Assembly (NCBI GenBank): GCA_024635675.1
Contig: JAGXIJ010000065.1
Span: 1 to 48,069 of the forward strand
Length of the DNA stretch: 48,069 nt
Reading direction: 5' to 3'
DNA from: Gillisia sp.
Lineage (GTDB): Bacteria; Bacteroidota; Bacteroidia; Flavobacteriales; Flavobacteriaceae
Shown: positions 17,596 through 25,374 of the stretch, in pieces
Layout of the letters: each line of letters begins with the position of its first letter
Numbering within the stretch: position 1 is the stretch's first letter
Notes under the pieces: model-generated
Told to the model about the DNA's origin: nothing
The model's database searches: none
Seen by the model: only the letters and a program-made list of their open reading frames with translations
Program-made: the position numbers and the translations under genes

Positions 17596-18315
17596 ATGAA
17601 ATATTTCGTGTTAATATTTACCTGCATTTCTTTATCTGCATTTAGTCAAGTTGGAGAAAAGGTTTTTTTTGCAGATTCTCCTCAATCTGATGTACGTGGA
17701 AGTCTGTTTTTATCGGAGTTGCAAAAAAAAGTAAATAACAACTTCTCTCTTGAAGATTTGGAAGGTAGCCCTTACCTATATGATAATTTTGTTTTAGGAG
17801 AGGTGAGCATAAATAATAAAGTTGATGGGATTTATCCTTTGCGCTTAAATGTGTATAGCGACATTTTTGAAATTAAAACTGATGAGACAACAATCAAAGA
17901 AATTCGTCAATTACATTATGTTGAAGTAAAGCTCCAAAACAAACTTTATAGGCTAGTTTCATATTTAAATAATGATAAGGTAATTTCCAGAGGTTATTTT
18001 GAAGTTCTAGAAGAAGGAAAGAATGTGATTCTTTTAAAGAAATACGAAAAAATATTTGAACCAGGGGTAAAAGCTAAAACTAGTTTTTATATAGATAAAA
18101 AACCACAAATTAAAAATGAAGTTAGTTATTATTTGAGTTTTGAAAACAGTTCTAATGTGCCAATTAAAATTAATAAACTGTCTTCTAAAGAAATATTAAA
18201 AGCTTTTCCAGAAGATAGATATCAAATACTGAAATCCTATATTAAAGACAAAAAATTGAATTTAAAGGATATAAATGGTATCAAAAAAGTAATCCGATAT
18301 TACAATAGTTTATAA
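17596..18315 (+). CDS. Secreted protein of unknown function
   Basis: The 239-residue protein has a short signal peptide ending SAFSQ (about residue 18). The mature part is Lys/Asn/Ile-rich with alternating strand-like segments (FVLGEVSINNKVDGIYPLRL, YRLVSYLNNDKVISRGYFEV) and a basic C terminus (SYIKDKKLNLKDINGIKKV). No family is recognised. Its composition is more AT-rich than its neighbours, which may hint at acquisition. It has a strong bidirectional terminator 20 bp downstream and no operon partner. Confidence 0.7.
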   Translation: MKYFVLIFTCISLSAFSQVGEKVFFADSPQSDVRGSLFLSELQKKVNNNFSLEDLEGSPYLYDNFVLGEVSINNKVDGIYPLRLNVYSDIFEIKTDETTIKEIRQLHYVEVKLQNKLYRLVSYLNNDKVISRGYFEVLEEGKNVILLKKYEKIFEPGVKAKTSFYIDKKPQIKNEVSYYLSFENSSNVPIKINKLSSKEILKAFPEDRYQILKSYIKDKKLNLKDINGIKKVIRYYNSL

Positions 18316-18334
18316 GTGTGGCTCAACTAGATGG

Positions 18335-18370
18335 AATAACAAAAACCGCCTTTGGGCGGTTTTTGTTATT
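18335..18370. terminator. Bidirectional terminator
   Basis: A perfect 16-bp stem AATAACAAAAACCGCC / GGCGGTTTTTGTTATT with a 4-nt loop lies between the stops of the convergent genes 17596(+) and 18383(-). Confidence 0.92.
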
Positions 18371-18382
18371 GAGCTAATGATC

Positions 18383-18628
18383 TTAGTTTAGATCATCTGT
18401 AGCTTCTTCCCCGTTCACATCATCTGTATTGTGAATTTCCTCGTCTACTTCCTTAACGACTTTTTTTGCGCCTTTTTCAATCTTTTCCCCTGCCTTTTTT
18501 GCATTCGTTTCAATGTCTTCACCTATAGATTCCAGAGCATCCTCAGTTTTCTCTTGAGTTGTTTCTCTGCAAGAATACACGGTTGTTGCCATAGTGGCAA
18601 GCATTAAGAATAAAAATAATTTTCTCAT
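18383..18628 (-). CDS. Small Cys-Arg-Glu lipoprotein, paralog 1
   Basis: The 81-residue protein starts at the ATG at 18628 (MRKLFLFLML). The longer ORF-track start at 18670 would run through the terminator at 18654-18684, so it is rejected. A signal peptide ends in a lipobox (TVYSC), and the mature protein begins CRETTQEKTEDALESIGED, then an alternating Lys/Glu helix (KKAGEKIEKGAKKVVKEVDEE) and an acidic end. Its paralog 1 is the next gene upstream, and three more lie at 24757-25611. Function unknown. Probably a periplasmic or outer-membrane helical lipoprotein. Confidence 0.8.
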   Translation of the reverse strand: MRKLFLFLMLATMATTVYSCRETTQEKTEDALESIGEDIETNAKKAGEKIEKGAKKVVKEVDEEIHNTDDVNGEEATDDLN

Positions 18629-18653
18629 AATATTGGATTTAAATGGTTTAACT

Positions 18654-18684
18654 AAAAAAAGCCATCTCAATAAATTAAGATGGC
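18654..18684 (-). terminator. Terminator between two small lipoprotein genes
   Basis: GCCATCT and AGATGGC pair around a 10-nt loop. Read on the minus strand, a run of seven T follows, so it ends the gene at 18710-18943. The downstream lipoprotein gene then needs its own promoter or readthrough. Confidence 0.75.
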
Positions 18685-18709
18685 CTTAGAATTATGAAGG
18701 TAAAAAAGA

Positions 18710-18943
18710 CTACATGTCGTCGTCTCCGTTTACATCGTCAGTTCCGTTTACTTCTTCTTTAGCTTCAGTTTCAACGCTTTCAGCAGCTGCTTCAACTTCG
18801 TCTCCAGCTTCTTCAGCTGCATCTTCCATGTCCTCACCCATTGCTTCTACAGCATCTTCTGTTTTTTCTTCAGTAGTTTCTCTACAAGAGTAGATAGATA
18901 AAGAGAATACTGCAGCTAATAATAATAAAGATAATTTTTTCAT
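18710..18943 (-). CDS. Small Cys-Arg-Glu lipoprotein, paralog 2
   Basis: The 77-residue protein has a signal peptide with lipobox SIYSC. The mature part is CRETTEEKTEDAVEAMGED followed by an extremely acidic Ala/Glu helix (EDAAEEAGDEVEAAAESVE) and the tail VNGTDDVNGDDDM. The first 19 mature residues are nearly the same as in the gene at 18383, which indicates recent duplication. A good promoter lies upstream on this strand. Function unknown. Confidence 0.82.
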   Translation of the reverse strand: MKKLSLLLLAAVFSLSIYSCRETTEEKTEDAVEAMGEDMEDAAEEAGDEVEAAAESVETEAKEEVNGTDDVNGDDDM

Positions 18944-19491
18944 TGTAAATATGTTTAATTAGTTGAACAGCAAATTTAAACTAATTTTTAAATTTGCCAA
19001 GTACTCTTTTCAGTTAAATATTTCCAATTTTTTTTAGGAATATGTGGTAGATGTAATTCTATGTTTACCCTTTATTTTATAGGGGTGTTTGCAAAATATT
19101 TTTACAACAGTGTTTTGAATTAGCTTGGCAGTGACCATAAATACTGGTGTTATATGAAGGCTAATATTTGTTAGGTAAAAAACCTAAACGTATATTTCTG
19201 GTTCTTTATAAGTTGTAGAAGTGGCCAAAATTTCGATTTAAATGGTGAATAATTCACTGTTTATTGGAATAATGGATTTTAAAGTTGCTTAAAATTATGG
19301 GCAAAACGTTAAAAAATGGTTGTATAGCAGCAATATAGATCTCATCTTTAGCTAGTTAAAATCTTTAAAAAAGCCTTTCTTCGGCGTTATTCTTTGTGTT
19401 CTTAAAGGTTGCTTAATTTTTATTTCTTTAATACCAGATGTACTGGAGTAATGCCATCTCAATTTCATTCGTTTAAAAGACATAATTATTC
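18944..19491. other. Intergenic region between the lipoproteins and the polymerase gene
   Basis: Apart from the lipoprotein promoter at its left end, 548 AT-rich bases hold no supported ORF. A near-palindrome GTGAATAATTCAC (19245-19257) is the only structured word I noticed. The polymerase gene ends here without an obvious terminator. Confidence 0.5.
18971..19000 (-). promoter_or_regulatory. Promoter of the lipoprotein gene at 18710-18943
   Basis: On the minus strand a TTGG (18997-19000) lies 18 nt before TAAATTTG (18971-18978), matching the Bacteroidota -33/-7 pattern, 28 nt upstream of the start codon. Confidence 0.7.
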
Positions 19492-22400
19492 TTATAGATT
19501 TATGTTTACTTCCTTTTTCTCTTCCAAACTTTTCATTTTTTCTATTCTGTGTCCTGTTGCCAGATTATTTTCAGCATACCGCGGATCTGTGATATAAGCT
19601 TCCTTTCGCATTTTGCTTATTTCAATACTTAAAAAATCAAATTCCTCTGACACATTTCCATACATGGCATAGATTCCCAGTCCTCTAGAACTGAATTTTT
19701 CCGCAATAGGAGGGAAGAGAATAGTGTCAAAAAAATGACCTTCTCTGTCTAAAAAAGTGCCAAAACTCATAGGTTTTCCTTTTGCAGTCTTAGTGTTCTT
19801 AACTGTTACCAAATATCCGTAGATGAGAATATTTTTGTTTAAAAAATGTGCTAAGTCTTTTTGGCCATAGTTTGTTTTAGGCTGTTCTTGCAGTAATTCA
19901 AAATGACTGCAAAGTGGATATCCTAATAATTCTATCTGCTCAAATGCTTCTTCCAGGCAAGTGGTGTGCAAGGCGGGAAGGGTGTAATTCTTGGGCTTCG
20001 GAATAAATAAAGGCAACTGATTAGCCTTTTTAGGTGCTTTGCTTAACTTAAAATGTGCTTCCCAGAGTAATTTATACTTATCTATCCCCGTAAACCGAAA
20101 TGCATTAATTCTTATAAGAATACTTAATTGGTCTATGCTAATGGCAACCCGATTTATAAAATCGTCTAAAGACTTGAATTTGCCATTGAAGTTTCTGTTT
20201 TCAATAATACGTTGTGCTACTCGTGATTCCAGCTCTTTTAAATTTCCAAATCCTAAATAAATAGAGGTGCCTTTTATCGTGTTGTGGTAATCTCCTTCAT
20301 TAATACAAGGAGGTTCTACGGTGCCACCCATCATTTTGGCTTCATGCACATAAAGCTCCGGAGAATAGAAACCACCCCCATTATTAAGGGTTGCCACCAT
20401 ATACTCTAAGGGGAAATAGGTTTTTAGAAATAAACTCTGATAGCTTTCTACTGCATAACTTGCAGAATGACCTTTTGCAAAGGCATATCCCGCAAAGCTT
20501 TTTATTTGATCCCAGACTTCCAAAACCACCTTTTCTTCGATCCCTTTCTCATGGCAGTTGGAGATGAACTTTTCTTCCACTCGTTGAAATTCTTCTCGGG
20601 ATCGATACTTTCCGCTCATTCCGCGCCGCAAGACATCTGCTTCAGCAAGACTTAATCCGGCAAAATAATGGGCCACCTTAATTACATCTTCTTGATACAC
20701 CATGATGCCATAGGTATCGGGCATTATTTTCACCAGTTCTGGATGTGCATTTTCCCGACGTTCTGGGTATCTATGACGAAGAATGTACTCTCGCATCATT
20801 CCGCTCTTTGCCACCCCCGGACGAATAATAGAACTGGCAGCTACCAAGCCCAAATAAGTGTCTGTTTGTAATTTTTTAAGCAACATCCGCATTGCCGGAG
20901 ATTCTACATAAAAGCAGCCTATGCATGCGGCCTCTCTTATTAGATTGTTTATTTTAGGATCTTCTTTAAAGGTCTTCACATCGTGAATATCAAATGGAGC
21001 TGCTTCCGGCTGGTTCTTAGCAATGATATCTAAAGAATCCCTGATTTTCCCTAATCCGCGTTGCGCTAGAATATCGAATTTATAAAGCCCAACATCTTCT
21101 GCAATTACCATATCGAACTGTACGGTAGGAAATCCTTTTGGAGGAAGGTCTAAGGCAGAGAAAGCAGTAAGAGGTTTATTGGAGATGAGTATTCCCCCGG
21201 CATGAATACTTCGGTAATTAGGCATGCCTTGGATAAGCTCTCCGTATTTAATCACTATTTTATGAATATCATCCTGCTCGTTCTTGGGAAGACCACCTTT
21301 ACATAGTTTATCTATATCTTCTTTTGGAAGCCCAAATACTTTTCCTAATTCCCGGATAACGGCTCTGTATTGAAAGGTATTGTAAGTAGCAAGCAATGCA
21401 GTATGAGTGAATTCTTCAAAAATGAATCTGGTGATGTCTTCTCGATCGTTCCAGGAAAAATCTATATCGAAATCTGGTGGACTGGTGCGAAATTCATTTA
21501 TAAAGCGCTCAAAATAGAGATCTAATTCTATGGGGTCTACCTCGGTGATCTGAAGTAAATATGCTACAATACTATTTGCGCCACTGCCTCGCCCTACATA
21601 AAAATATCCCTGTGCTCGGGCATATTCGCAAATACGCCAGTTGATAAGGAAATAGGAAATAAAATTCATTTCCTTGATCACCTTTAACTCAGTAAGCATT
21701 CGTTTTAAAACATTGTCTTTGGCGTTTGGGTAGCGAATAAGAAGCCCCCTTTCGCAAAGTTCCTTTAGAAACCGTTCATCCTCGGCAGAACTTTTTCCAA
21801 AGACTTGTTGGTTTTGTGGTTTTCTGTTTTTGGAAAAATCGAAATTTATAGAGCAAGCTGCAAGTAGGTCTTCGGTATTCTTTAGAATGAAAGGGAAATC
21901 CTCTAAATGCTCTTTTAAGTTTTCAAGAGGACTCATTTGTTCATCTCTATCCGCTTGGTCTTCCGGGGAAAGTTTGCTTAAAAGGGTGTTAGCATTTATG
22001 GCGCGCAACAATCTATGCGCATTAAAATCGCGTTTATTTCTAAATGTAACCGATTGTAGTACCACTAGTTTGGTGGTTAGTGCTTTCAATTTTGAAAACT
22101 TTAATTTTCTTAATTCAGCAATACTTACCCCTATGAATTCATTTGATTCAAATTCAGTTATTTCTGAAGCTAGTATTTTTTCAAAAGGATAAATAACAAA
22201 AGCATTTTCAAATGGAGGGGCTTTATCTGGAATGGCTAGTTTTTGCTGAAGATGTTTAGAAAGGAAATTGTTTAGTTCCTGAAAACCTTCATTGTTCTTT
22301 GCGATGCCTACAAATTGTTGCTGTGCTCCATTTCTAAAATCTATCCCCAAAACAGGATTTATATTATAATCTGAAGCCATTCTCACAAAATTGAGGGAGG

Positions 22401-22527
22401 CCGAAGTATTATTTATGTCTGTAAGCACCAGTTTTTGGACATTATTTTCCCGGGCAAGTTCCAGAAGTTCTATTTCTGAAAAAGTCCCAAAGCGCATGCT
22501 GTAATATGTGTGGTTGTTTAAGTACAA
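19492..22527 (-). CDS. dnaE2: DNA polymerase III alpha subunit, DnaE2-like (error-prone type)
   Basis: The 1011-residue C-family polymerase is much shorter than the replicative DnaE of this phylum (usually above 1400). An N-terminal PHP domain (YLNNHTYYSMRFGT) precedes the palm, with catalytic Asp 354 and 356 in PDFDIDF and Asp 485 in YKFDILAQRG. The fingers contain GRGSGANS near 312. Near residue 837 QLPLF matches a sliding-clamp-binding peptide, and an OB fold follows (NILIYGYLVTV). DnaE2-type enzymes perform translesion synthesis with a Y-family partner. Here dinB lies 72 bp upstream on the same strand, so the two form an operon. The symbol is by similarity of architecture. Alternative name: ErrP-type DnaE. 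Confidence 0.88.
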   Translation of the reverse strand: MYLNNHTYYSMRFGTFSEIELLELARENNVQKLVLTDINNTSASLNFVRMASDYNINPVLGIDFRNGAQQQFVGIAKNNEGFQELNNFLSKHLQQKLAIPDKAPPFENAFVIYPFEKILASEITEFESNEFIGVSIAELRKLKFSKLKALTTKLVVLQSVTFRNKRDFNAHRLLRAINANTLLSKLSPEDQADRDEQMSPLENLKEHLEDFPFILKNTEDLLAACSINFDFSKNRKPQNQQVFGKSSAEDERFLKELCERGLLIRYPNAKDNVLKRMLTELKVIKEMNFISYFLINWRICEYARAQGYFYVGRGSGANSIVAYLLQITEVDPIELDLYFERFINEFRTSPPDFDIDFSWNDREDITRFIFEEFTHTALLATYNTFQYRAVIRELGKVFGLPKEDIDKLCKGGLPKNEQDDIHKIVIKYGELIQGMPNYRSIHAGGILISNKPLTAFSALDLPPKGFPTVQFDMVIAEDVGLYKFDILAQRGLGKIRDSLDIIAKNQPEAAPFDIHDVKTFKEDPKINNLIREAACIGCFYVESPAMRMLLKKLQTDTYLGLVAASSIIRPGVAKSGMMREYILRHRYPERRENAHPELVKIMPDTYGIMVYQEDVIKVAHYFAGLSLAEADVLRRGMSGKYRSREEFQRVEEKFISNCHEKGIEEKVVLEVWDQIKSFAGYAFAKGHSASYAVESYQSLFLKTYFPLEYMVATLNNGGGFYSPELYVHEAKMMGGTVEPPCINEGDYHNTIKGTSIYLGFGNLKELESRVAQRIIENRNFNGKFKSLDDFINRVAISIDQLSILIRINAFRFTGIDKYKLLWEAHFKLSKAPKKANQLPLFIPKPKNYTLPALHTTCLEEAFEQIELLGYPLCSHFELLQEQPKTNYGQKDLAHFLNKNILIYGYLVTVKNTKTAKGKPMSFGTFLDREGHFFDTILFPPIAEKFSSRGLGIYAMYGNVSEEFDFLSIEISKMRKEAYITDPRYAENNLATGHRIEKMKSLEEKKEVNINL

Positions 22528-22599
22528 TTTTGGTTCTCTGTTTTAATAAATGCTGTGTGCTCTTAGATGTTTTTTATTCTCCCCATAAGCTTCGAAAGG

Positions 22600-23814
22600 T
22601 TATTGCTTTCTATGTGCCAACACTACTGGGGGTTCTCCATTAAAAGGATTGGTCATTCTGCCGATGGTTTTAGCTCCTAAAGAAGCCGCTCTTAATACAC
22701 TTCTGTCTCCATATTTATTTCTAATGTTGTCCATGGCGTTATATAAATGCAGCACCTCTTCGTTATCATCGAACAAATTGATCTGATAATTTCCTCCGGC
22801 TAAATGACTAAAGCGTATCCCAATGAGCCTAACCAATAACCTGCGGTTGTATAATTTTTTGAATAAGTCTTGAAGCTTAGGAAGTAAAATATGATCGGCA
22901 CTGGTGTAGGGAATCTTGAGCTGTTTGGTGTAGGTGTTAAAATCTGAATATCTTATTTTCACTGCGATACAGGAGGTAAGTTTATCGCCACGCCGTAACT
23001 GATACGCAAGATTTTCTGTCATAGCGGTTAAGATGCTGGACAATCTGTTTACATCTATAGTATCTCGGTCGAAGGTGCGTTCGGTGGAGATAGATTTTCT
23101 TTCAGAATAGGGGATAATGGGAGTGTTGTCTATTCCTTGTGCCCGATGCCAGATAGTAGTACCGTTGGCGCCCAATACTTTTTGGATCATTTCCAGTGGC
23201 ATTTCTTGTATTGTTTTTATATGTCTAACGCCTAAATTGCGCAGCGTTTGATAGGTTTTGTCCCCTACCATCGGTATTTTTTTTACTGAAAGGGGTGCTA
23301 AAAACTCTTTTTCAAATCCGGAATCTATTTTTAGTTGATTGTTGGGTTTCGCTTCATTAGTTGCCACTTTAGACACGATCTTATTTACAGAAAGTCCGAA
23401 TGAAATAGGCAATCCTGTTTCCCGAATAATTTTTTTACGCAACTCGGTAGCATATTTATAACAGCCAAAAAAGCGATCCATTCCGGTAAGATCTGCATAG
23501 AATTCATCGATACTTGATTTTTCAAAAAGCGGGACCTCTGCTCTTATTATATCGGTTACATCTTTAGAATGTTTGCTGTAAGTACTGGCATCTCCTCTTA
23601 TAATAGTGGCTTCCGGGCATAATTGTCGGGCTAGTTTCATAGACATTCCCGAATGCACCCCGAAAGCTCTGGTCTCATAACTACATGCCGCAACCACTCC
23701 GCGATCACTAGTGCCGCCAACTAATAAAGGCCGGTTTTGTAATCGAGAATCTATTTTCCTTTCTACAGAAACATAGAAAGTATCTAGATCCAGATGTAAG
23801 ACTGTTTTTGCCAT
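22600..23814 (-). CDS. dinB: Y-family DNA polymerase (DinB/Pol IV-like)
   Basis: The 404-residue protein carries the Y-family catalytic residues Asp9 (HLDLDTFYVSVE) and Asp103-Glu104 (SSIDEFYADL), helix-hairpin-helix residues near 180-200 (KIPMVGDKTYQTLRNLG) and a little-finger domain. The peptide QINLF at 343-347 looks like a clamp-binding motif, placed internally rather than at the C terminus. It is the first gene of the operon with the DnaE2-like polymerase and starts 119 bp from the divergent S24 regulator, with the palindromic operator between them. In Bacteroidota such Y-family/DnaE2 pairs take the place of ImuB-DnaE2 cassettes. No ImuA-like protein is found here. Confidence 0.92.
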   Translation of the reverse strand: MAKTVLHLDLDTFYVSVERKIDSRLQNRPLLVGGTSDRGVVAACSYETRAFGVHSGMSMKLARQLCPEATIIRGDASTYSKHSKDVTDIIRAEVPLFEKSSIDEFYADLTGMDRFFGCYKYATELRKKIIRETGLPISFGLSVNKIVSKVATNEAKPNNQLKIDSGFEKEFLAPLSVKKIPMVGDKTYQTLRNLGVRHIKTIQEMPLEMIQKVLGANGTTIWHRAQGIDNTPIIPYSERKSISTERTFDRDTIDVNRLSSILTAMTENLAYQLRRGDKLTSCIAVKIRYSDFNTYTKQLKIPYTSADHILLPKLQDLFKKLYNRRLLVRLIGIRFSHLAGGNYQINLFDDNEEVLHLYNAMDNIRNKYGDRSVLRAASLGAKTIGRMTNPFNGEPPVVLAHRKQ

Positions 23815-23859
23815 TTTATATCCTATTCCGTTTTAAATTTGGAATCATTACAAAATTAT

Positions 23860-23912
23860 GGAATTATTCCATTTAAACGGAATAATTCCAATATAAAAAA
23901 TGGACTTATTCC
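23860..23912. promoter_or_regulatory. Triple palindromic operator (GGAATnATTCC)
   Basis: Three 11-bp palindromes lie between dinB and the regulator: GGAATTATTCC (23860-23870), GGAATAATTCC (23879-23889) and GGACTTATTCC (23902-23912). The first two form a larger, nearly perfect 30-bp palindrome around ATTTAAAC. A further pair of half-sites, ATTCC (23825) and GGAAT (23841), lies nearer dinB. The third site sits just ahead of the regulator's -7 element. The layout fits autorepression plus control of the polymerase operon. Confidence 0.7.
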
Positions 23913-23921
23913 AAAAAATGT

Positions 23922-23929
23922 TATATTTG
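23922..23929 (+). promoter_or_regulatory. -7 element of the S24 regulator gene
   Basis: TATATTTG matches TAnnTTTG. It lies 4 nt before the ATG at 23933, so the mRNA may have almost no leader. The third operator palindrome lies in the spacer upstream of it. Confidence 0.5.
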
Positions 23930-23932
23930 GAT

Positions 23933-24700
23933 ATGGGAACAGATGTAACACTTGAAATTAAGCGATTTAAGGAAATTCGCGACGATCATAATTATACGCA
24001 AAGTGAATTTGCAGAATTGCTTGGGATTAAAAATTCTACAGCTGATATTGAACGCGGTCGCACAAAATTATCTGGTAAGATTGTCTCCGAATTATTACGC
24101 CAATTTGGAGTGAATCCCCTTTGGCTATTTGGAGAAAGCTCCCAAAAAATCTTACAAATCAATAAAGGAGATGTGAGCCCAAAAGTTATTACCGTAAATA
24201 GTGGAGAGGAAGAAAATATCATTTTAGTAAATCAAAAGGCTGCGGCCGGATATCCTCATAATGTTCAGGATGTAGAATGGTACCAGCAATTACCTGCTTT
24301 TGATATTCCCTTACCCGAATATAGAAATGCTTCGTATCGCGGATTCCAGGTAGAAGGAGATAGTATGATGCCTAACTTACGTCCAGGGGAATGGGTTCTA
24401 GGAAAGGGAATTCCAAGTATAAATGAGATAAGCAGCAATAAGATCTATGTGGTTGTATTATACGATTCTGTTCTTGTAAAGAAGATCAAGAAACTGGACG
24501 ATCCTTTTAAAGTGGTACTTATTTCTATTAATGAAGAATATGCACCGGTAGAAGTCAAAATAAGCGATATTCAGGAATTATGGCAGGTAAATAGCAAGCT
24601 TACTTTTAGCATAGATGCCACCTCAGAAAGTGGACTATTAAGACAATTGCAAGAATCTATGGAAGAATTGAAGAGCGAGTTCAAAAGTTTTAAAAGCTAA
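23933..24700 (+). CDS. LexA-like S24 family transcriptional regulator
   Basis: From the ATG at 23933 the protein has 255 residues (266 from the ORF-track start). An XRE-type helix-turn-helix (NYTQSEFAELLGIKNSTADIERG) is followed by an S24 peptidase domain: cleavage-site Ala-Gly in QKAAAGYP, catalytic Ser in VEGDSMMPN and catalytic Lys in SVLVKKIKK. The C-terminal 20 residues are a charged coiled-coil-like tail (LQESMEELKSEFKS). Such proteins bind DNA as dimers and cut themselves when RecA filaments form. Divergent transcription from dinB-dnaE2 and shared operators make it the likely SOS-type switch for the cassette. The -7 element at 23922 favours the downstream start. Confidence 0.88.
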   Translation: MGTDVTLEIKRFKEIRDDHNYTQSEFAELLGIKNSTADIERGRTKLSGKIVSELLRQFGVNPLWLFGESSQKILQINKGDVSPKVITVNSGEEENIILVNQKAAAGYPHNVQDVEWYQQLPAFDIPLPEYRNASYRGFQVEGDSMMPNLRPGEWVLGKGIPSINEISSNKIYVVVLYDSVLVKKIKKLDDPFKVVLISINEEYAPVEVKISDIQELWQVNSKLTFSIDATSESGLLRQLQESMEELKSEFKSFKS

Positions 24701-24702
24701 AA

Positions 24703-24733
24703 AAAATCCATCTTGGTTGGAGATGGATTTTTT
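24703..24733. terminator. Bidirectional terminator
   Basis: AAAATCCATCT and AGATGGATTTT pair around TGGTTGG, with A and T runs on either side. It separates the S24 regulator gene from the mini-lipoprotein gene converging from the right. Confidence 0.88.
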
Positions 24734-24756
24734 AATATTTTAATTCATTTTTAATG

Positions 24757-24876
24757 CTAATCTACAGCATCTTCAACATCATCTGCTACTTTCTCTATAC
24801 CAGATTTTTCTCGGCAAGAGGTTAACACAATACTAGAAGTAAAGGTTAACGCTAATAAAAAAATTATTTTTTTCAT
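24757..24876 (-). CDS. 39-residue mini-lipoprotein, paralog 3 of the CRE family
   Basis: This gene is too short for the ORF track. ATG at 24876, TAG at 24757. A clean signal peptide (MKKIIFLLALTFTSSIVLTSC) ends in a lipobox, and only 19 mature residues follow: CREKSGIEKVADDVEDAVD. Cys-Arg-Glu at the lipidation site and the acidic helical tail match the paralogs at 18383, 18710, 24975 and 25375. It has a terminator downstream (24703-24733). Function unknown. It looks like a minimal form of the family rather than a broken gene, because the reading frame is intact and the signal peptide is complete. Confidence 0.7.
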   Translation of the reverse strand: MKKIIFLLALTFTSSIVLTSCREKSGIEKVADDVEDAVD

Positions 24877-24974
24877 AATTTAAGAATTATTGGTTGTTTT
24901 AAATACCTAGCTTTCACTAATAGTAGTATTCATTTAATTGCTTGAGATGTCGATATATTTCTTAAAACAATAAA

Positions 24975-25256
24975 TTACATATCGTCTGTTCCTTCGATTT
25001 CAGCTTCTACTTCGTTACCAGCTTTTTTTACAGCATCCCCGGTTTTATGAGCAGCTTTATTAACAGCATCTCCAACATCATCTGCAGCTTCTTCTAGGTC
25101 ATCACCTACATCGTCCATATCATCGTTCATGTCATCCATATCGTCCATATCATCACTCATTTCCATATCATCACTTTCCTTTTTTGTATCTCTACATGAA
25201 GTGAAGAATGCAGTAAGCGTAAACGCTGTTGCTAATACTAAAATTGATTTTTTCAT
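24975..25256 (-). CDS. Small Cys-Arg-Asp lipoprotein, paralog 4
   Basis: The 93-residue protein has a signal peptide with lipobox FFTSC. The mature part is CRDTKKESDD, then an Asp/Met-rich repeat (DDMDDMDDMNDDMDDVGDD), then a helix with an 11-residue-like rhythm (GDAVNKAAHKTGDAVKKAG) and the ending EGTDDM, shared with the NGTDD tail of the gene at 18710. The pattern recalls LEA-like or YtxH-like helices but no named family is certain. An upstream palindrome TGACT-aattaac-AGTCA (25296-25312) could be an operator. Confidence 0.8.
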   Translation of the reverse strand: MKKSILVLATAFTLTAFFTSCRDTKKESDDMEMSDDMDDMDDMNDDMDDVGDDLEEAADDVGDAVNKAAHKTGDAVKKAGNEVEAEIEGTDDM

Positions 25257-25374
25257 AAGTTTAAAATTTATAGTTATTGGTTTGTTTGATAATCGTGACT
25301 AATTAACAGTCAATTCTTTATAAATATATATAAAAAAGGATAAAATCTTTAAAATTTATAAAAATATGAGATAA

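Noticed and set aside
18629-18670. N-terminal extension of the lipoprotein at 18383
   Set aside because: The extension lies within the upstream terminator hairpin and would hide the signal peptide.
19492-22527. Main replicative DNA polymerase III alpha
   Set aside because: It is only 1011 residues, much shorter than replicative DnaE of this phylum, and is in an operon with dinB.
23933-24700. S24 regulator as a prophage CI repressor
   Set aside because: No phage genes, integrase or attachment sites are nearby, and the divergent partners are DNA repair polymerases.
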